Below, one piece after another: positions 1 to 8,126 of a stretch of DNA of 64,000 bases. The notes under the pieces are model-generated. The model searched no databases. It had not been told where the DNA came from and was given only the letters and a program-made list of their open reading frames with translations. This DNA is from Streptomyces albipurpureus (GTDB lineage: Bacteria > Actinomycetota > Actinomycetes > Streptomycetales > Streptomycetaceae), in contig NZ_JAMQAW010000023.1 in assembly GCF_023701525.1 (NCBI RefSeq), positions 62,001 to 126,000 of the forward strand, given 5' to 3'. How positions within the stretch are numbered: position 1 is the stretch's first letter; each line of letters begins with the position of its first letter. The position numbers and the translations under genes were made by a program.

Positions 1-1462
1 CGGTACGGAGAAGACCTTCCTCGGCCACCCCCGCGGACTGGCCTTCCTCTTTATGACCGAGATGTGGGAGCGGTACAGCTTCTACGGGATGCGGGCGCTG
101 CTCGTCCTCTATCTGTCCACGGAAGTGGTCGATGGCGGGCTCGGTATGAAAACGGCGACCGCGGTCGCGATCTACTCCGTCTACAACGCCATGGTCTATC
201 TGCTCGCCCTTCCGGGCGGCTGGCTGGGTGACCGGGTGTGGGGCGCGCGCAAGGCGACGGCCATCGCCGGTGTGATCATCATGTCCGGCCACTTCATGCT
301 GGCCATCCCGGTGGACGCGATGTTCTTCTTGGGTCTCGCGGTCATCGCCATGGGCTCGGGTCTGCTGAAGTCCAACATCTCCACGATGGTGGGCCAGCTC
401 TACCGGGACAAGAACGATCCCCGCCGTGACGGCGGCTTCACGATCTTCTACATGGGCATCAACCTGGGTGCCGTCGCCGCCCCGCTGACGATCGGCTCGG
501 TCGGCCAGAACGTCGACTGGCACCTGGCCTTCGCCATGTCCGGTGTCGGTATGGCGCTGGGTCTGGTCTTCTTCTTCCTCGGCTTCCGGCATCTGAGCGA
601 GGAGTCCGCCAGGGTTCCCTCGCCGGTGTCCGCGACGGAGCGGGCGGCGCTGCTGCGCAAGGGCCTGGTCTGGGTCGCCGTGGCGGCTGCCGCGTACGGG
701 GTCGTCGGCCTGCTCGGTGCCTTCACCGTGGACTGGGTGCTGTGGCCGCTGACGATCCTCGGTCTGCTGCTGCCCGCCTGGTATCTGGTGAAGATCCGCC
801 GGGACAGGGATCTGACCCCGGTCGAGCAGTCCCGGATGTCGGGCTACATCTGGTTCTTCGCCGCCGCGGCCGTGTTCTGGGCGATCTACGACCAGACCGG
901 TTCCGTGCTCTCGCTCTTCGCCAAGAAGGACACCGAGGCCACGCTGTTGGGCTTTGACTTCCCGACCACCTGGTTCCAGTCGCTGAACCCGCTCTTCGTG
1001 ATGGCGCTCGCACCGCTCTTCGCCATGCTGTGGGTGGCGCTGTTCAAGCGGAACCGTGAGCCGAGCACCCTGTCGAAGTTCTCCTTCGCCCTGCTCATGG
1101 TCGGCGGCTCGTTCTTCGTGATGATGGTGGCGCAGGGCCTGGCCGGGGGCGATGCCAAGGTGTCGCCGATGTGGCTGGTCAGCGTCTACTTCATGCAGAC
1201 CGTGGGTGAGCTGTGCCTGTCTCCGGTGGGTCTGTCGCTGACGACCAAGCTCGCGCCGCGGAAGTACGCGTCCCAGATGATGGGTGTCTGGTTCCTCGCC
1301 ATGACCGCGGGCAACTCGGTGATCGCGCTGCTGCAGTTGCTGGGCGCTCCGACGGACACCCAGGGCTGGTTCGCCAGCCAAGGGGTGGTCGCCGTGCTCG
1401 CCGGTGTCGGGATCTTCATCTGGCGGCGCAAGGTCAAGCCGCTCATGGGTGGCGTGAACTGA
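1..1462 (+). CDS. POT/PTR-family proton-dependent oligopeptide transporter, 5' end missing
   Basis: The reading frame is open from base 2, so the gene begins before the window. The visible product is about 486 residues and multi-spanning. It begins with a segment reading GHPRGLAFLFMTEMWERYSF, the hallmark first-helix motif of POT transporters (the ExxERF/Y-type proton-coupling helix), and a second POT signature (FYMGINLGA) follows around base 450. The family imports di- and tripeptides with protons across the plasma membrane. The C-terminus ends in a basic tail (RRKVKPLMGG). An ATG exists at base 53 but lies inside the conserved helix, so it is not the start. Only a few N-terminal residues should be missing. 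Family assignment is firm; substrate is not determined. Confidence 0.93.
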   Translation, partial: GTEKTFLGHPRGLAFLFMTEMWERYSFYGMRALLVLYLSTEVVDGGLGMKTATAVAIYSVYNAMVYLLALPGGWLGDRVWGARKATAIAGVIIMSGHFMLAIPVDAMFFLGLAVIAMGSGLLKSNISTMVGQLYRDKNDPRRDGGFTIFYMGINLGAVAAPLTIGSVGQNVDWHLAFAMSGVGMALGLVFFFLGFRHLSEESARVPSPVSATERAALLRKGLVWVAVAAAAYGVVGLLGAFTVDWVLWPLTILGLLLPAWYLVKIRRDRDLTPVEQSRMSGYIWFFAAAAVFWAIYDQTGSVLSLFAKKDTEATLLGFDFPTTWFQSLNPLFVMALAPLFAMLWVALFKRNREPSTLSKFSFALLMVGGSFFVMMVAQGLAGGDAKVSPMWLVSVYFMQTVGELCLSPVGLSLTTKLAPRKYASQMMGVWFLAMTAGNSVIALLQLLGAPTDTQGWFASQGVVAVLAGVGIFIWRRKVKPLMGGVN

Positions 1463-1555
1463 CGATTCCCCTCGAACGGACAGGGTCCGTTCCTGGGTGA
1501 GAGTGGCCCGTCGCTTCGGTGGTCCGGTGGGATACCGGAGCGGCGGCCTTTCGCC

Positions 1556-1622
1556 TTCCCCGGTGACCGTTTCTCCTGTGACCGTTTCCCCGGTGACCGT
1601 CCCGCCTTCCCCGGTGACCAGC
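1556..1622. repeat. Imperfect tandem repeat, about 15 bp, four copies
   Basis: Four copies of a unit close to CCCCGGTGACCGTTT follow each other in the gap between the transporter and the anti-sigma gene (1463-1855). No gene is convincing in this gap; the open frames crossing it have repeat-driven, low-complexity translations. Confidence 0.7.
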
Positions 1623-1702
1623 GCCAGCGGAACCGCGCCTCATGGCGAGCGGGCCGCTGGGCCCAAAGAGGCCCTGCGGATCACACAGGTCATAGGGGTC
1701 CC

Positions 1703-1750
1703 GCACACCTCGCACACCTCACACCTCACACCTCACACCTCACACCTCAC
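1703..1750. repeat. Heptamer microsatellite CACCTCA
   Basis: An uninterrupted run of the heptamer CACCTCA (about six copies, with two slightly longer copies at the left end) lies in the same intergenic gap. It is seen directly in the sequence. No function is evident. Confidence 0.85.
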
Positions 1751-1855
1751 AGCTGAGGCAGGGCGGAGGCAGAGCGGAAAAGACAAAAGAGCACGCCGCG
1801 CCTCGGCGTGCCCTACCAGGGACAGGCACCCGGCCGTGGGCCGGAAAAGGTGGCG

Positions 1856-2344
1856 TCAGGCCGGAGCGGCCAGTTCCGCCCAGACCGTCTTGCCCGGCGC
1901 ACTCGGCACCCGTACGACTCCCCAGTCCAGACAGAGGCGCTGGACGATGAACATCCCATGCCCACCGGGGCGGCCCGCCCGGTGCGGGGTGCGGGGTGCG
2001 GGCTGGCCTGCGCCCCGGTCCGAGACCTCAAGCCGGAGCACCTTGCCGTCACAGCTGACCTTCAGCTCTTCGGGGCCTTCAGCATGAAGACAGGCGTTGG
2101 TGACCAGTTCGGAGACGACCAGCAGCACGTCCTCGGCCGCAGCTCTGCGATCGGCGGTGGCCGCGGGCAGCCATCCCCAGTCATAGAGCGCTTGGCGAGT
2201 GAAGTCACGGGCGAGCGGAACAATACCGCTGGCGTTCCCCAGGGCAAGGGTGCGCACCGGGCCCCCGGGTACGCCGGAGGCAGCGCCGACGACGTCGTCC
2301 GACTCGGGGCCGAAGTCGCCCGGCTGCGGCCGGGTGGTGCTCAT
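1856..2344 (-). CDS. prsI: Anti-sigma factor serine kinase (HATPase, PrsI-like)
   Basis: A 162-residue protein with a single HATPase_c/GHKL fold of the RsbW/SpoIIAB type. Visible motifs are the N box (ELVTNACLHAEG, about residues 80-91), the G1 box (DRGAG) and the G2 box (GGHGMFIV, about residues 130-137). Proteins of this type bind a SigB/F-type sigma factor and phosphorylate a STAS antagonist. The gene lies downstream of a STAS gene on the same strand and opposite a matching sigma factor gene, which is a complete partner-switching set. In S. coelicolor the equivalent trio next to the hut genes is, as I recall, sigI/arsI/prsI. The symbol is transferred on context, not on a search. Confidence 0.8.
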   Translation of the reverse strand: MSTTRPQPGDFGPESDDVVGAASGVPGGPVRTLALGNASGIVPLARDFTRQALYDWGWLPAATADRRAAAEDVLLVVSELVTNACLHAEGPEELKVSCDGKVLRLEVSDRGAGQPAPRTPHRAGRPGGHGMFIVQRLCLDWGVVRVPSAPGKTVWAELAAPA

Positions 2345-2565
2345 CAGCGCTTCACCTCACCGATTCACCGGTTCACGTTCATGTCTCATCAGGTCAGCGT
2401 GACCGCCGCGCCGCTCGGACGCCGCCCCACATACATCAGACTGCCGGACGGCGGACCTTTACGGGGTCCCGCGAGGGTTCTCCTGCCCTGCCGCGTGGTG
2501 ACAACACTCACTACGCCGAAAGCGGATCTCGGGGCCCGGACGGCGCATCCGCCGCATACGGGCCC

Positions 2566-2934
2566 TCAGGGCGCTAGAGCGTCCTCAACCGTTTCATGCA
2601 GGGTGAAGACCGCCTCTGCTCCGGTGATCTCCAGTACCCGTGCCACAACGGGCAGCATGCCGGCCAAATGGACCCCTCCCCCGGCCGCCTCGGCCTTCAG
2701 TCGTGCGCCGAGCAGCACATTGAGCCCGGTGGAGTCGCAGAACTCCAGCCTCGAACAGTCGACGACCAGGCGTGAACGCCCCTTGGCGAGAGCCTCGTCC
2801 AGGGGTCCACTCAGCAGATCGGCGGTGTGGTGATCCAACTCACCCGCCGGTCTCACCACTTCACTGCCGCCCTCGGTCCAAACCTCGACCTGAAGTCGGC
2901 CACGATTCGCGCTACCAACCATCCCGCGATCCAT
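2566..2934 (-). CDS. arsI: STAS-domain anti-sigma factor antagonist (ArsI-like)
   Basis: A 122-residue STAS protein of the SpoIIAA/RsbV type. The phosphorylation-site loop LEFCDSTGLNVLLGA is present; the serine in DSTG is the expected target of the kinase encoded downstream. The open frame extends to 3132, but the first 66 codons have no homology-like character. I place the start at the ATG at 2934, which has AGGGA five bases upstream. A second ATG at 2922 is possible. Role inferred from family: unphosphorylated antagonist sequesters the anti-sigma factor and frees the sigma factor. The gene is divergent from the sigma factor gene, so the approximately 420-bp gap probably holds both promoters. 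Confidence 0.8.
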   Translation of the reverse strand: MDRGMVGSANRGRLQVEVWTEGGSEVVRPAGELDHHTADLLSGPLDEALAKGRSRLVVDCSRLEFCDSTGLNVLLGARLKAEAAGGGVHLAGMLPVVARVLEITGAEAVFTLHETVEDALAP

Positions 2935-3200
2935 GTCCGTCCCTGTTCGCCGTGTGAGCCGTGTCATCGGCCTTGATGCCGTCCGCCGTGCTGACGTCGG
3001 CCGTGATGTACGCCACGGGCCGACTTCCTGGGCCGCGGCCTTCGCCGTCGGTCTCCTCGTGACTTCTACTGTCGCACGGCGAGACCAATGCCTTCGGGTG
3101 CCCCGACGCCGCGATGTCATACGACTCATCACGGCGACTTGCCTCGAACATTACGCCTCCTTCACAGGGCACGGCCAGCAGAACTCCCTAACAAAGAAGG

Positions 3201-3215
3201 CATTTGGGACAAATG
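3201..3215. promoter_or_regulatory. Short inverted repeat in the divergent arsI/sigI intergenic region
   Basis: CATTTG and CAAATG arms with a three-base spacer, in an AT-richer patch between the two divergent regulators. It could be an operator or promoter component. There is no direct evidence of function. Confidence 0.3.
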
Positions 3216-3357
3216 ACACTTGCAACTGCCCCCGGGGAACCGGTAGGCCTGTGAGTGACAGTAAGAACCAACCCCGACGACGGCTTTGGAGGCGCCGCTC
3301 ACCGCAGCGCATGCAGAGGCATCGGCAGCCTTGTGCCGAGCACGATGGAGGAGACCC

Positions 3358-4311
3358 ATGTCAGCCCCCACCCCCGCCACGGAGATGTACCGGCACTCCG
3401 GTACCCGGCCCGCGATCACCCGGACCACGGCAGCTCTCCCCGAGCTCAGCCCTGGCAGCAAGGGCGCCGCCACCACAGAGATCACCGCCATCACGGACAT
3501 CACCGAGATGCCGGAGATCCCCCCTCTCGACCAGCTGGCACCGCTGAATGCGCGCGCCCTGTCGAAGACCCTCTTCGCCCGACTCGAACATCTTGAGGAA
3601 GGCACCTACGAGTACGCGTACGTCCGCAACACCCTCGTCGAACTGAATGTGGCGTTGGTCAAGTTCGCCGCCTCCCGCTTCCGCTCCCGCAGCGAGCCGA
3701 TGGAGGACATCGTCCAGGTCGGCACGATCGGCCTGATCAAGGCGATCGACCGGTTCGACCTCAGCCGCGGTGTGGAATTCCCCACCTTCGCCATGCCCAC
3801 GATCATCGGCGAGATCAAGCGGTTCTTCCGCGACACCAGTTGGTCGGTACGGGTGCCGCGCAGACTCCAGGAGTTGCGCCTCGAACTGGCGAGGGCCGGC
3901 GACGAGCTCTCCCAGCGGCTCGACCGCGCGCCCACCACGGCCGAGCTGGCCGAGCACCTCGGCATCGGCGTGGACGAGGTCATCGAGGGCATGGTCGCCA
4001 GCAACGCGTACACCGCGGCCTCACTGGACGCCCAGACGGACAGCGAGGACAGCGGCGACACCGAGGGCACGCTCGGGGATCGCATCGGCTACGAGGACCA
4101 CGGGCTGGAAGGGGTCGAGTACATCGAATCCCTCAAGCCGCTGATTGCGACCCTTCCGCCACGGGACCGTAAAATTCTCTCCCTGCGCTTCGTCGCAAAC
4201 ATGACACAATCCGACATCGGTGAAGAGCTGGGGCTCTCTCAGATGCATGTGTCCCGACTTCTTTCCCGCACCCTCTCCAAGCTGCGGAAAGGGCTCACAC
4301 TCGATGAGTGA
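3358..4311 (+). CDS. sigI: SigB/SigF-family RNA polymerase sigma factor (SigI-like)
   Basis: 317 residues. After a non-conserved N-terminus of about 55 residues come region 2 (MEDIVQVGTIGLIKAIDRF and EFPTFAMPTIIGEIKRFFRD), region 3 (an RRLQEL-containing stretch, then TTAELAEHLGI) and region 4 (LPPRDRKILSLRF, then the helix-turn-helix SDIGEELGLSQMHVSRLLSR). This is the arrangement of the actinobacterial stress and differentiation sigma factors controlled by partner switching. The start is the ATG at 3358 with GGAGGA eight bases upstream; the frame is open 24 codons further up without a better signal. Neighbouring anti-sigma and antagonist genes fit its control. The symbol rests on the recalled S. 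coelicolor sigI locus near hutI. Confidence 0.88.
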   Translation: MSAPTPATEMYRHSGTRPAITRTTAALPELSPGSKGAATTEITAITDITEMPEIPPLDQLAPLNARALSKTLFARLEHLEEGTYEYAYVRNTLVELNVALVKFAASRFRSRSEPMEDIVQVGTIGLIKAIDRFDLSRGVEFPTFAMPTIIGEIKRFFRDTSWSVRVPRRLQELRLELARAGDELSQRLDRAPTTAELAEHLGIGVDEVIEGMVASNAYTAASLDAQTDSEDSGDTEGTLGDRIGYEDHGLEGVEYIESLKPLIATLPPRDRKILSLRFVANMTQSDIGEELGLSQMHVSRLLSRTLSKLRKGLTLDE

Positions 4312-4337
4312 GCAGCCCCGGTGCGAACCACGGGGAC

Positions 4338-4366
4338 AGGGCCTTTTCCCCTCCGGAAGGGGCCCT
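4338..4366 (+). terminator. Hairpin downstream of the sigma factor gene
   Basis: AGGGCC and GGCCCT arms enclose a nested CCCCT/AGGGG hairpin, starting 27 bases after the sigma factor stop codon. This is a GC-rich stem typical of Streptomyces terminators. Confidence 0.65.
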
Positions 4367-4430
4367 TCCTCGTGTTGACGGAAGTGTCCTGATCGGGTCC
4401 CATTGAGCCCGCGTCAATGGGGGGACAATA

Positions 4431-5774
4431 ATGGCTCTTGGGGAGGGCTGCCCGTCCGCGTACTCAGCACTGGAAGAGCTGATGCGCCAACGACTGGGCA
4501 GAGAATGTCTGTATGTGCCGTCATGCCGTCTGGGGCTCTACGTCGCACTGCGCCACTGGTGCCCGCCGGGCGGACGGGTGTTGATGTCACCCGTCAACGA
4601 CGATGTGCTCTTCTTCGTCGTCCTCGCCGCGGGCCTGCGCCCGGTGCAGGCCCCGCTGCGGGCTGATGACGCCTCGATCGATGTCGACGCCGTGCCTGCT
4701 TCACTGTGGTCCGGCCTCTCGGCGGTGCTCACCACCAATCTGTACGGAAATCCCGACCCCGCTCCCGAACTGCGCGCCCGCTGCGACCGGCTCGGCATCC
4801 CGCTCTTTGAGGACGCCGCCCACGCCATAGGCAGTGAGATAGCCGGGCAGCCCGTGGGAAGCTTCGGTGACGCGTCCGTCTTCAGCCTCTCCAAACACAC
4901 GGGGGCCAAAACGGGCGGCTTCCTCGCTGTCGCCGACCCGGCGCTGCGAGGGACACTTGAGCGGGCCCGGGACGAACTCCTCCAGCCGACACGGCTGGCT
5001 GCGGAGCTGACCTACGGCCTGCGACCGTACGCCGAGGCCGGTGTGCGGGGACTGCGGCTCACGGGAGCGGCCCGTGCCGCCCTGCGGCTGCTGGGCCTTG
5101 AGGAGCGCGAGGAAATCCGAATGGCACTGCGGCCCGGTGAGCTGAAGGAAGCGGTCACGGGTGCACCCGCGCTCGAAGACTTCAACTCCTGGATACGAGT
5201 GGACATGCACGACTACCGGCTGACCCCGGGCGGGACCCGGCTGCGGCGCATCGAGCGATTGCTCAGGCGGCTCGACACCCACCTCACGGCCTGTCGCACC
5301 GGTACGGAACGGCTCGCCTCCTCACCGTGGGCACCACCGCGGTCAGGGCCCGTGCAGCCGCTGTTTCGGGTGCCGCTGCTGGTGGACGACCGGACGGCGG
5401 CCATAGCTGCGCTGGCCCGGCATCGGATAACCACCGGCTATCTCTACGACCCACCGCTGGACGACTACGCGGGCGAGGAGTTCACCGATCCCTCGCCCTC
5501 GCCGCAGAACGCCGCCTACTTCGCTCGGCACGCCCTGCCGGTCGACCCACTGCGGGCGGAGCAGGTGCTCTCGGTACTGCACCGGTCCGGCATAGGTCCA
5601 GCGCCCGCCGCCCCGGAGAGGTCACCCGGCACGTCCGCGTCCGAGCCGAGCGGTCCGACCGGCACAGCCGACGGATCCCCTGCGGCCGACGAAGCCGGCG
5701 GGGCCGCTGGCGCTGCGCCGCACACCGGGACCGCGGCGGGGCATCCCGCCACTCAGGGCGAGACCGGTGGCTGA
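4431..5774 (+). CDS. DegT/DnrJ/EryC1/StrS-like PLP-dependent aminotransferase
   Basis: 447 residues with a fold-type I PLP layout. Features include an N-terminal active-site stretch (VPSCRLGLYVALRHW), LTTNLYGNPDP, the cofactor aspartate loop IPLFEDAAHAIGSE, and the Schiff-base lysine region VFSLSKHTGAKTGGF (codons near 4886-4930). Family members aminate keto-sugars or act on related substrates during glycan synthesis. The last 60 or so residues are low-complexity Ser/Gly/Ala/Thr and probably disordered. A GGGGGA ribosome site precedes the ATG. The stop overlaps the GTG of the flippase gene by eight bases, so this is the first gene of a five-gene forward operon. Exact substrate unknown. Confidence 0.82.
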   Translation: MALGEGCPSAYSALEELMRQRLGRECLYVPSCRLGLYVALRHWCPPGGRVLMSPVNDDVLFFVVLAAGLRPVQAPLRADDASIDVDAVPASLWSGLSAVLTTNLYGNPDPAPELRARCDRLGIPLFEDAAHAIGSEIAGQPVGSFGDASVFSLSKHTGAKTGGFLAVADPALRGTLERARDELLQPTRLAAELTYGLRPYAEAGVRGLRLTGAARAALRLLGLEEREEIRMALRPGELKEAVTGAPALEDFNSWIRVDMHDYRLTPGGTRLRRIERLLRRLDTHLTACRTGTERLASSPWAPPRSGPVQPLFRVPLLVDDRTAAIAALARHRITTGYLYDPPLDDYAGEEFTDPSPSPQNAAYFARHALPVDPLRAEQVLSVLHRSGIGPAPAAPERSPGTSASEPSGPTGTADGSPAADEAGGAAGAAPHTGTAAGHPATQGETGG

Positions 5775-8109
5775 CATCACCCGACTGCATAAACCGTCCG
5801 ACCCTGGCTCCGGGGACGTCCCGGAAGATCCGGGCACACTCAACTTTCGCCACATAGGGCCCCCCACCGACAGAACTGACAGAACTGACAGAGCCGATGC
5901 AGCCGATGCAGCCGGCGCCGTAGCGGGAGAGGGGAAGCCGGCCGCCGAGGCCGAGAGCACCAGCGGAGACTCCATGTTCCGCAACGCGTACATGCTGATG
6001 CTCTCCACCGGTGTCTCCGCGGGGCTGGGCCTCGGCTTCTGGCTGGTCGCCGCCCGCTACTACAGCAAGGACGCCGTCGGCGAGGGCTCCGCGGCCATCG
6101 CCGCGATGCGGCTCCTGTCCTCCATCACGGCGACCACGATGATCGGCGCGGTGGTGCGGTACGTACCCCGCGCGGGCCGCGCCACCGGGCCGCTGGTCTG
6201 GCGCACCTATCTGGCCAGTTCAGTGGTGGTCTGCCTGGCCTCCGTCGTCTTCCTCTTCACCCTCGATCTGTGGGGGCCCTCCTATGAGCCCCTCGACGGG
6301 GTCGGGCCCGGTCTCTTCTTCATCGCGGCATGTGTCGGCTGGGCGCTGCTGACCCTCCAGGACGGGGTGCTCACCGGACTGCGCAAGGCCGTGTGGGTGC
6401 CGGTGGGCAATGCGGTCTTCTCCGTCGGGAAGCTGCTGCTGCTCGCCGCGCTCGCCGCGACCCTGCCCGTCCTCGGGATCTTCGTGTCCTGGGCAGCGGC
6501 CATGGTGCTGTCGGTGTTCCCGCTGGCCTGGCTGATCTTCCGCAAGCTCATCCCCCAGCAGGCCGCGGCCGATCGCGACCGCGAACCACCGCGGATGAAG
6601 GAGATCGGCCGGTTCCTCGCCGGGGACTCGGTGGGCTCGCTCTTCTCACTGGCGATGATCAATCTGCTGCCGGTGATGGTCGCGGTCAACTTCAACGCCG
6701 AGCACAACGGCTTCTTCTACATCGCGTACACCGTCGGCGGCACGATGGAGTTCATGGCCATCAACATGGCCTCGTCGCTGACCGCGCACGCCTCGCACAG
6801 CCCCGAGACACTGGCGGCCGGAGTACGCGGCGCACTGCGCAGGATGGCCCTGCTGCTGGTACCGGTCGTGCTGTTCCTGGTGCTCTTCGCCCCCCTGATC
6901 CTCGCCCCCTTCGGGGCCGCGTACGCCGAGAACGGCACCACCGTCCTGCGTCTGCTGGCCGCCGCGGCACTGCCTCGGGTGGCCGTTGAGCTCTATATCG
7001 GTGTGCTGCGCGTCCAGGGCCGTACGGGCATGCTGGCCGCCATCCAGAGCACCATGTGCGCCCTGGTCCTGGGCAGTGCGGCGATGCTGCTCGGTCCGCT
7101 GGGAATCTCGGGCGCCGGCTGGGCGATGCTCGGCTCGATGCTGCTGATGGCCGTCATCTCCGCGCCGGGGCTGCGGGCCACGCTCGTGGGTCGGGAACCC
7201 AAGCCGTCCCGTACCGCCAAGATGCTCGGCCAACTGGCCCGCTCGCTCCGCAAGGGCACCGAGCCGGACGTCGAGTACGGCACCAGTTGGGCCCGTAAGG
7301 CAGCCGAGCGCCGTGAGGCGGCGGCGGAGGAGTACGCCAAGGAGTACGGCGAGGACTGGGCACGCCAGACCGCCTATCTGCGCGGTGTGCACGACGACAC
7401 CGCGACGCCCGCGTTCGGCATCCCGATGTATGTGCCCGACCGGACGGCCCAGCAAGCCGCGCCTCGGACGGCGACCACCTCGCAGGTGTCGGTCAGCGAC
7501 GCCGTCGAGGGCAGGATCGCGTTGACGCTGTGGCTGCTGCTCGGGCTCGCCGCCGTGCTGTTCTGGGTGCCGCTGCTGCGGGCCGCGGATGTCACCGGGG
7601 GCGAGCTCTCCGGCACCGAGTTGATGAAGGCGCTGCCCCCGATCACCCTCACCGCGGGGGTGCTGCTGATCGTGGTGCACAGTGCGGCGCTCTCGCTGCT
7701 CCGCCCGCGGCCCGGCTTGCTGGGGGCGGGAATGCTGCTGACCTTCGCCGCACTGCACAGCGCGCCCGCGGTGCTCGGCTGGGAACCGGAGCCCGTGGAA
7801 GGCGCGTGGTACGACGCGCTGGCCCGCTTCCTCGCCGCCGCCGGGGGGATGGAGAGCACCGAGCACCTACTGCGCTGGTTGCCGACCGTCTGCCAACTGT
7901 TCTGCCTGCTGGCGGTGCTGGCGATGGCGCGCGGTCTGGCGCTTCCGGTACCGGCACAGTGGGGGGTCCTCTGGCTGCTCGCGGTGTGCGGTTGGGCACT
8001 TCAGCGTCCACTGGCGCCCATCGCACTGCCGCTTCAGCTGATCCTTACCTGTGCGGCGTTGGCACTGATCTGCATACGCGCGGCGCGTACAAAGCCGTCA
8101 AGGAACTGA
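5767..8109 (+). CDS. Polysaccharide flippase-like protein (MATE/PST superfamily) with C-terminal membrane extension
   Basis: 780 residues. Residues 1-70 are a hydrophilic, Asp/Thr-rich cytoplasmic head. Residues about 75-480 carry the multi-helix PST/MviN-like flippase body, beginning FRNAYMLMLSTGVSAGLGLG. A charged linker (about 485-585) contains a coiled-coil-like stretch (RREAAAEEYAKEYGEDWARQ). A further block of about five hydrophobic segments (585-775) is absent from ordinary Wzx proteins. Expected role: moving a lipid-linked oligosaccharide or similar glycan across the plasma membrane. Translation is coupled to the upstream aminotransferase gene by an eight-base overlap, and the polymerase-like gene starts 18 bases later. 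Function is inferred from fold and context. Confidence 0.8.
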   Translation: MADITRLHKPSDPGSGDVPEDPGTLNFRHIGPPTDRTDRTDRADAADAAGAVAGEGKPAAEAESTSGDSMFRNAYMLMLSTGVSAGLGLGFWLVAARYYSKDAVGEGSAAIAAMRLLSSITATTMIGAVVRYVPRAGRATGPLVWRTYLASSVVVCLASVVFLFTLDLWGPSYEPLDGVGPGLFFIAACVGWALLTLQDGVLTGLRKAVWVPVGNAVFSVGKLLLLAALAATLPVLGIFVSWAAAMVLSVFPLAWLIFRKLIPQQAAADRDREPPRMKEIGRFLAGDSVGSLFSLAMINLLPVMVAVNFNAEHNGFFYIAYTVGGTMEFMAINMASSLTAHASHSPETLAAGVRGALRRMALLLVPVVLFLVLFAPLILAPFGAAYAENGTTVLRLLAAAALPRVAVELYIGVLRVQGRTGMLAAIQSTMCALVLGSAAMLLGPLGISGAGWAMLGSMLLMAVISAPGLRATLVGREPKPSRTAKMLGQLARSLRKGTEPDVEYGTSWARKAAERREAAAEEYAKEYGEDWARQTAYLRGVHDDTATPAFGIPMYVPDRTAQQAAPRTATTSQVSVSDAVEGRIALTLWLLLGLAAVLFWVPLLRAADVTGGELSGTELMKALPPITLTAGVLLIVVHSAALSLLRPRPGLLGAGMLLTFAALHSAPAVLGWEPEPVEGAWYDALARFLAAAGGMESTEHLLRWLPTVCQLFCLLAVLAMARGLALPVPAQWGVLWLLAVCGWALQRPLAPIALPLQLILTCAALALICIRAARTKPSRN

Positions 8110-8126
8110 GCTACCTGGGGTGAACC

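Noticed and set aside
1808..2833. Long forward-strand open frame of 341 codons
   Set aside because: It is the opposite-strand shadow of the anti-sigma and STAS genes; its translation has no protein-like pattern.
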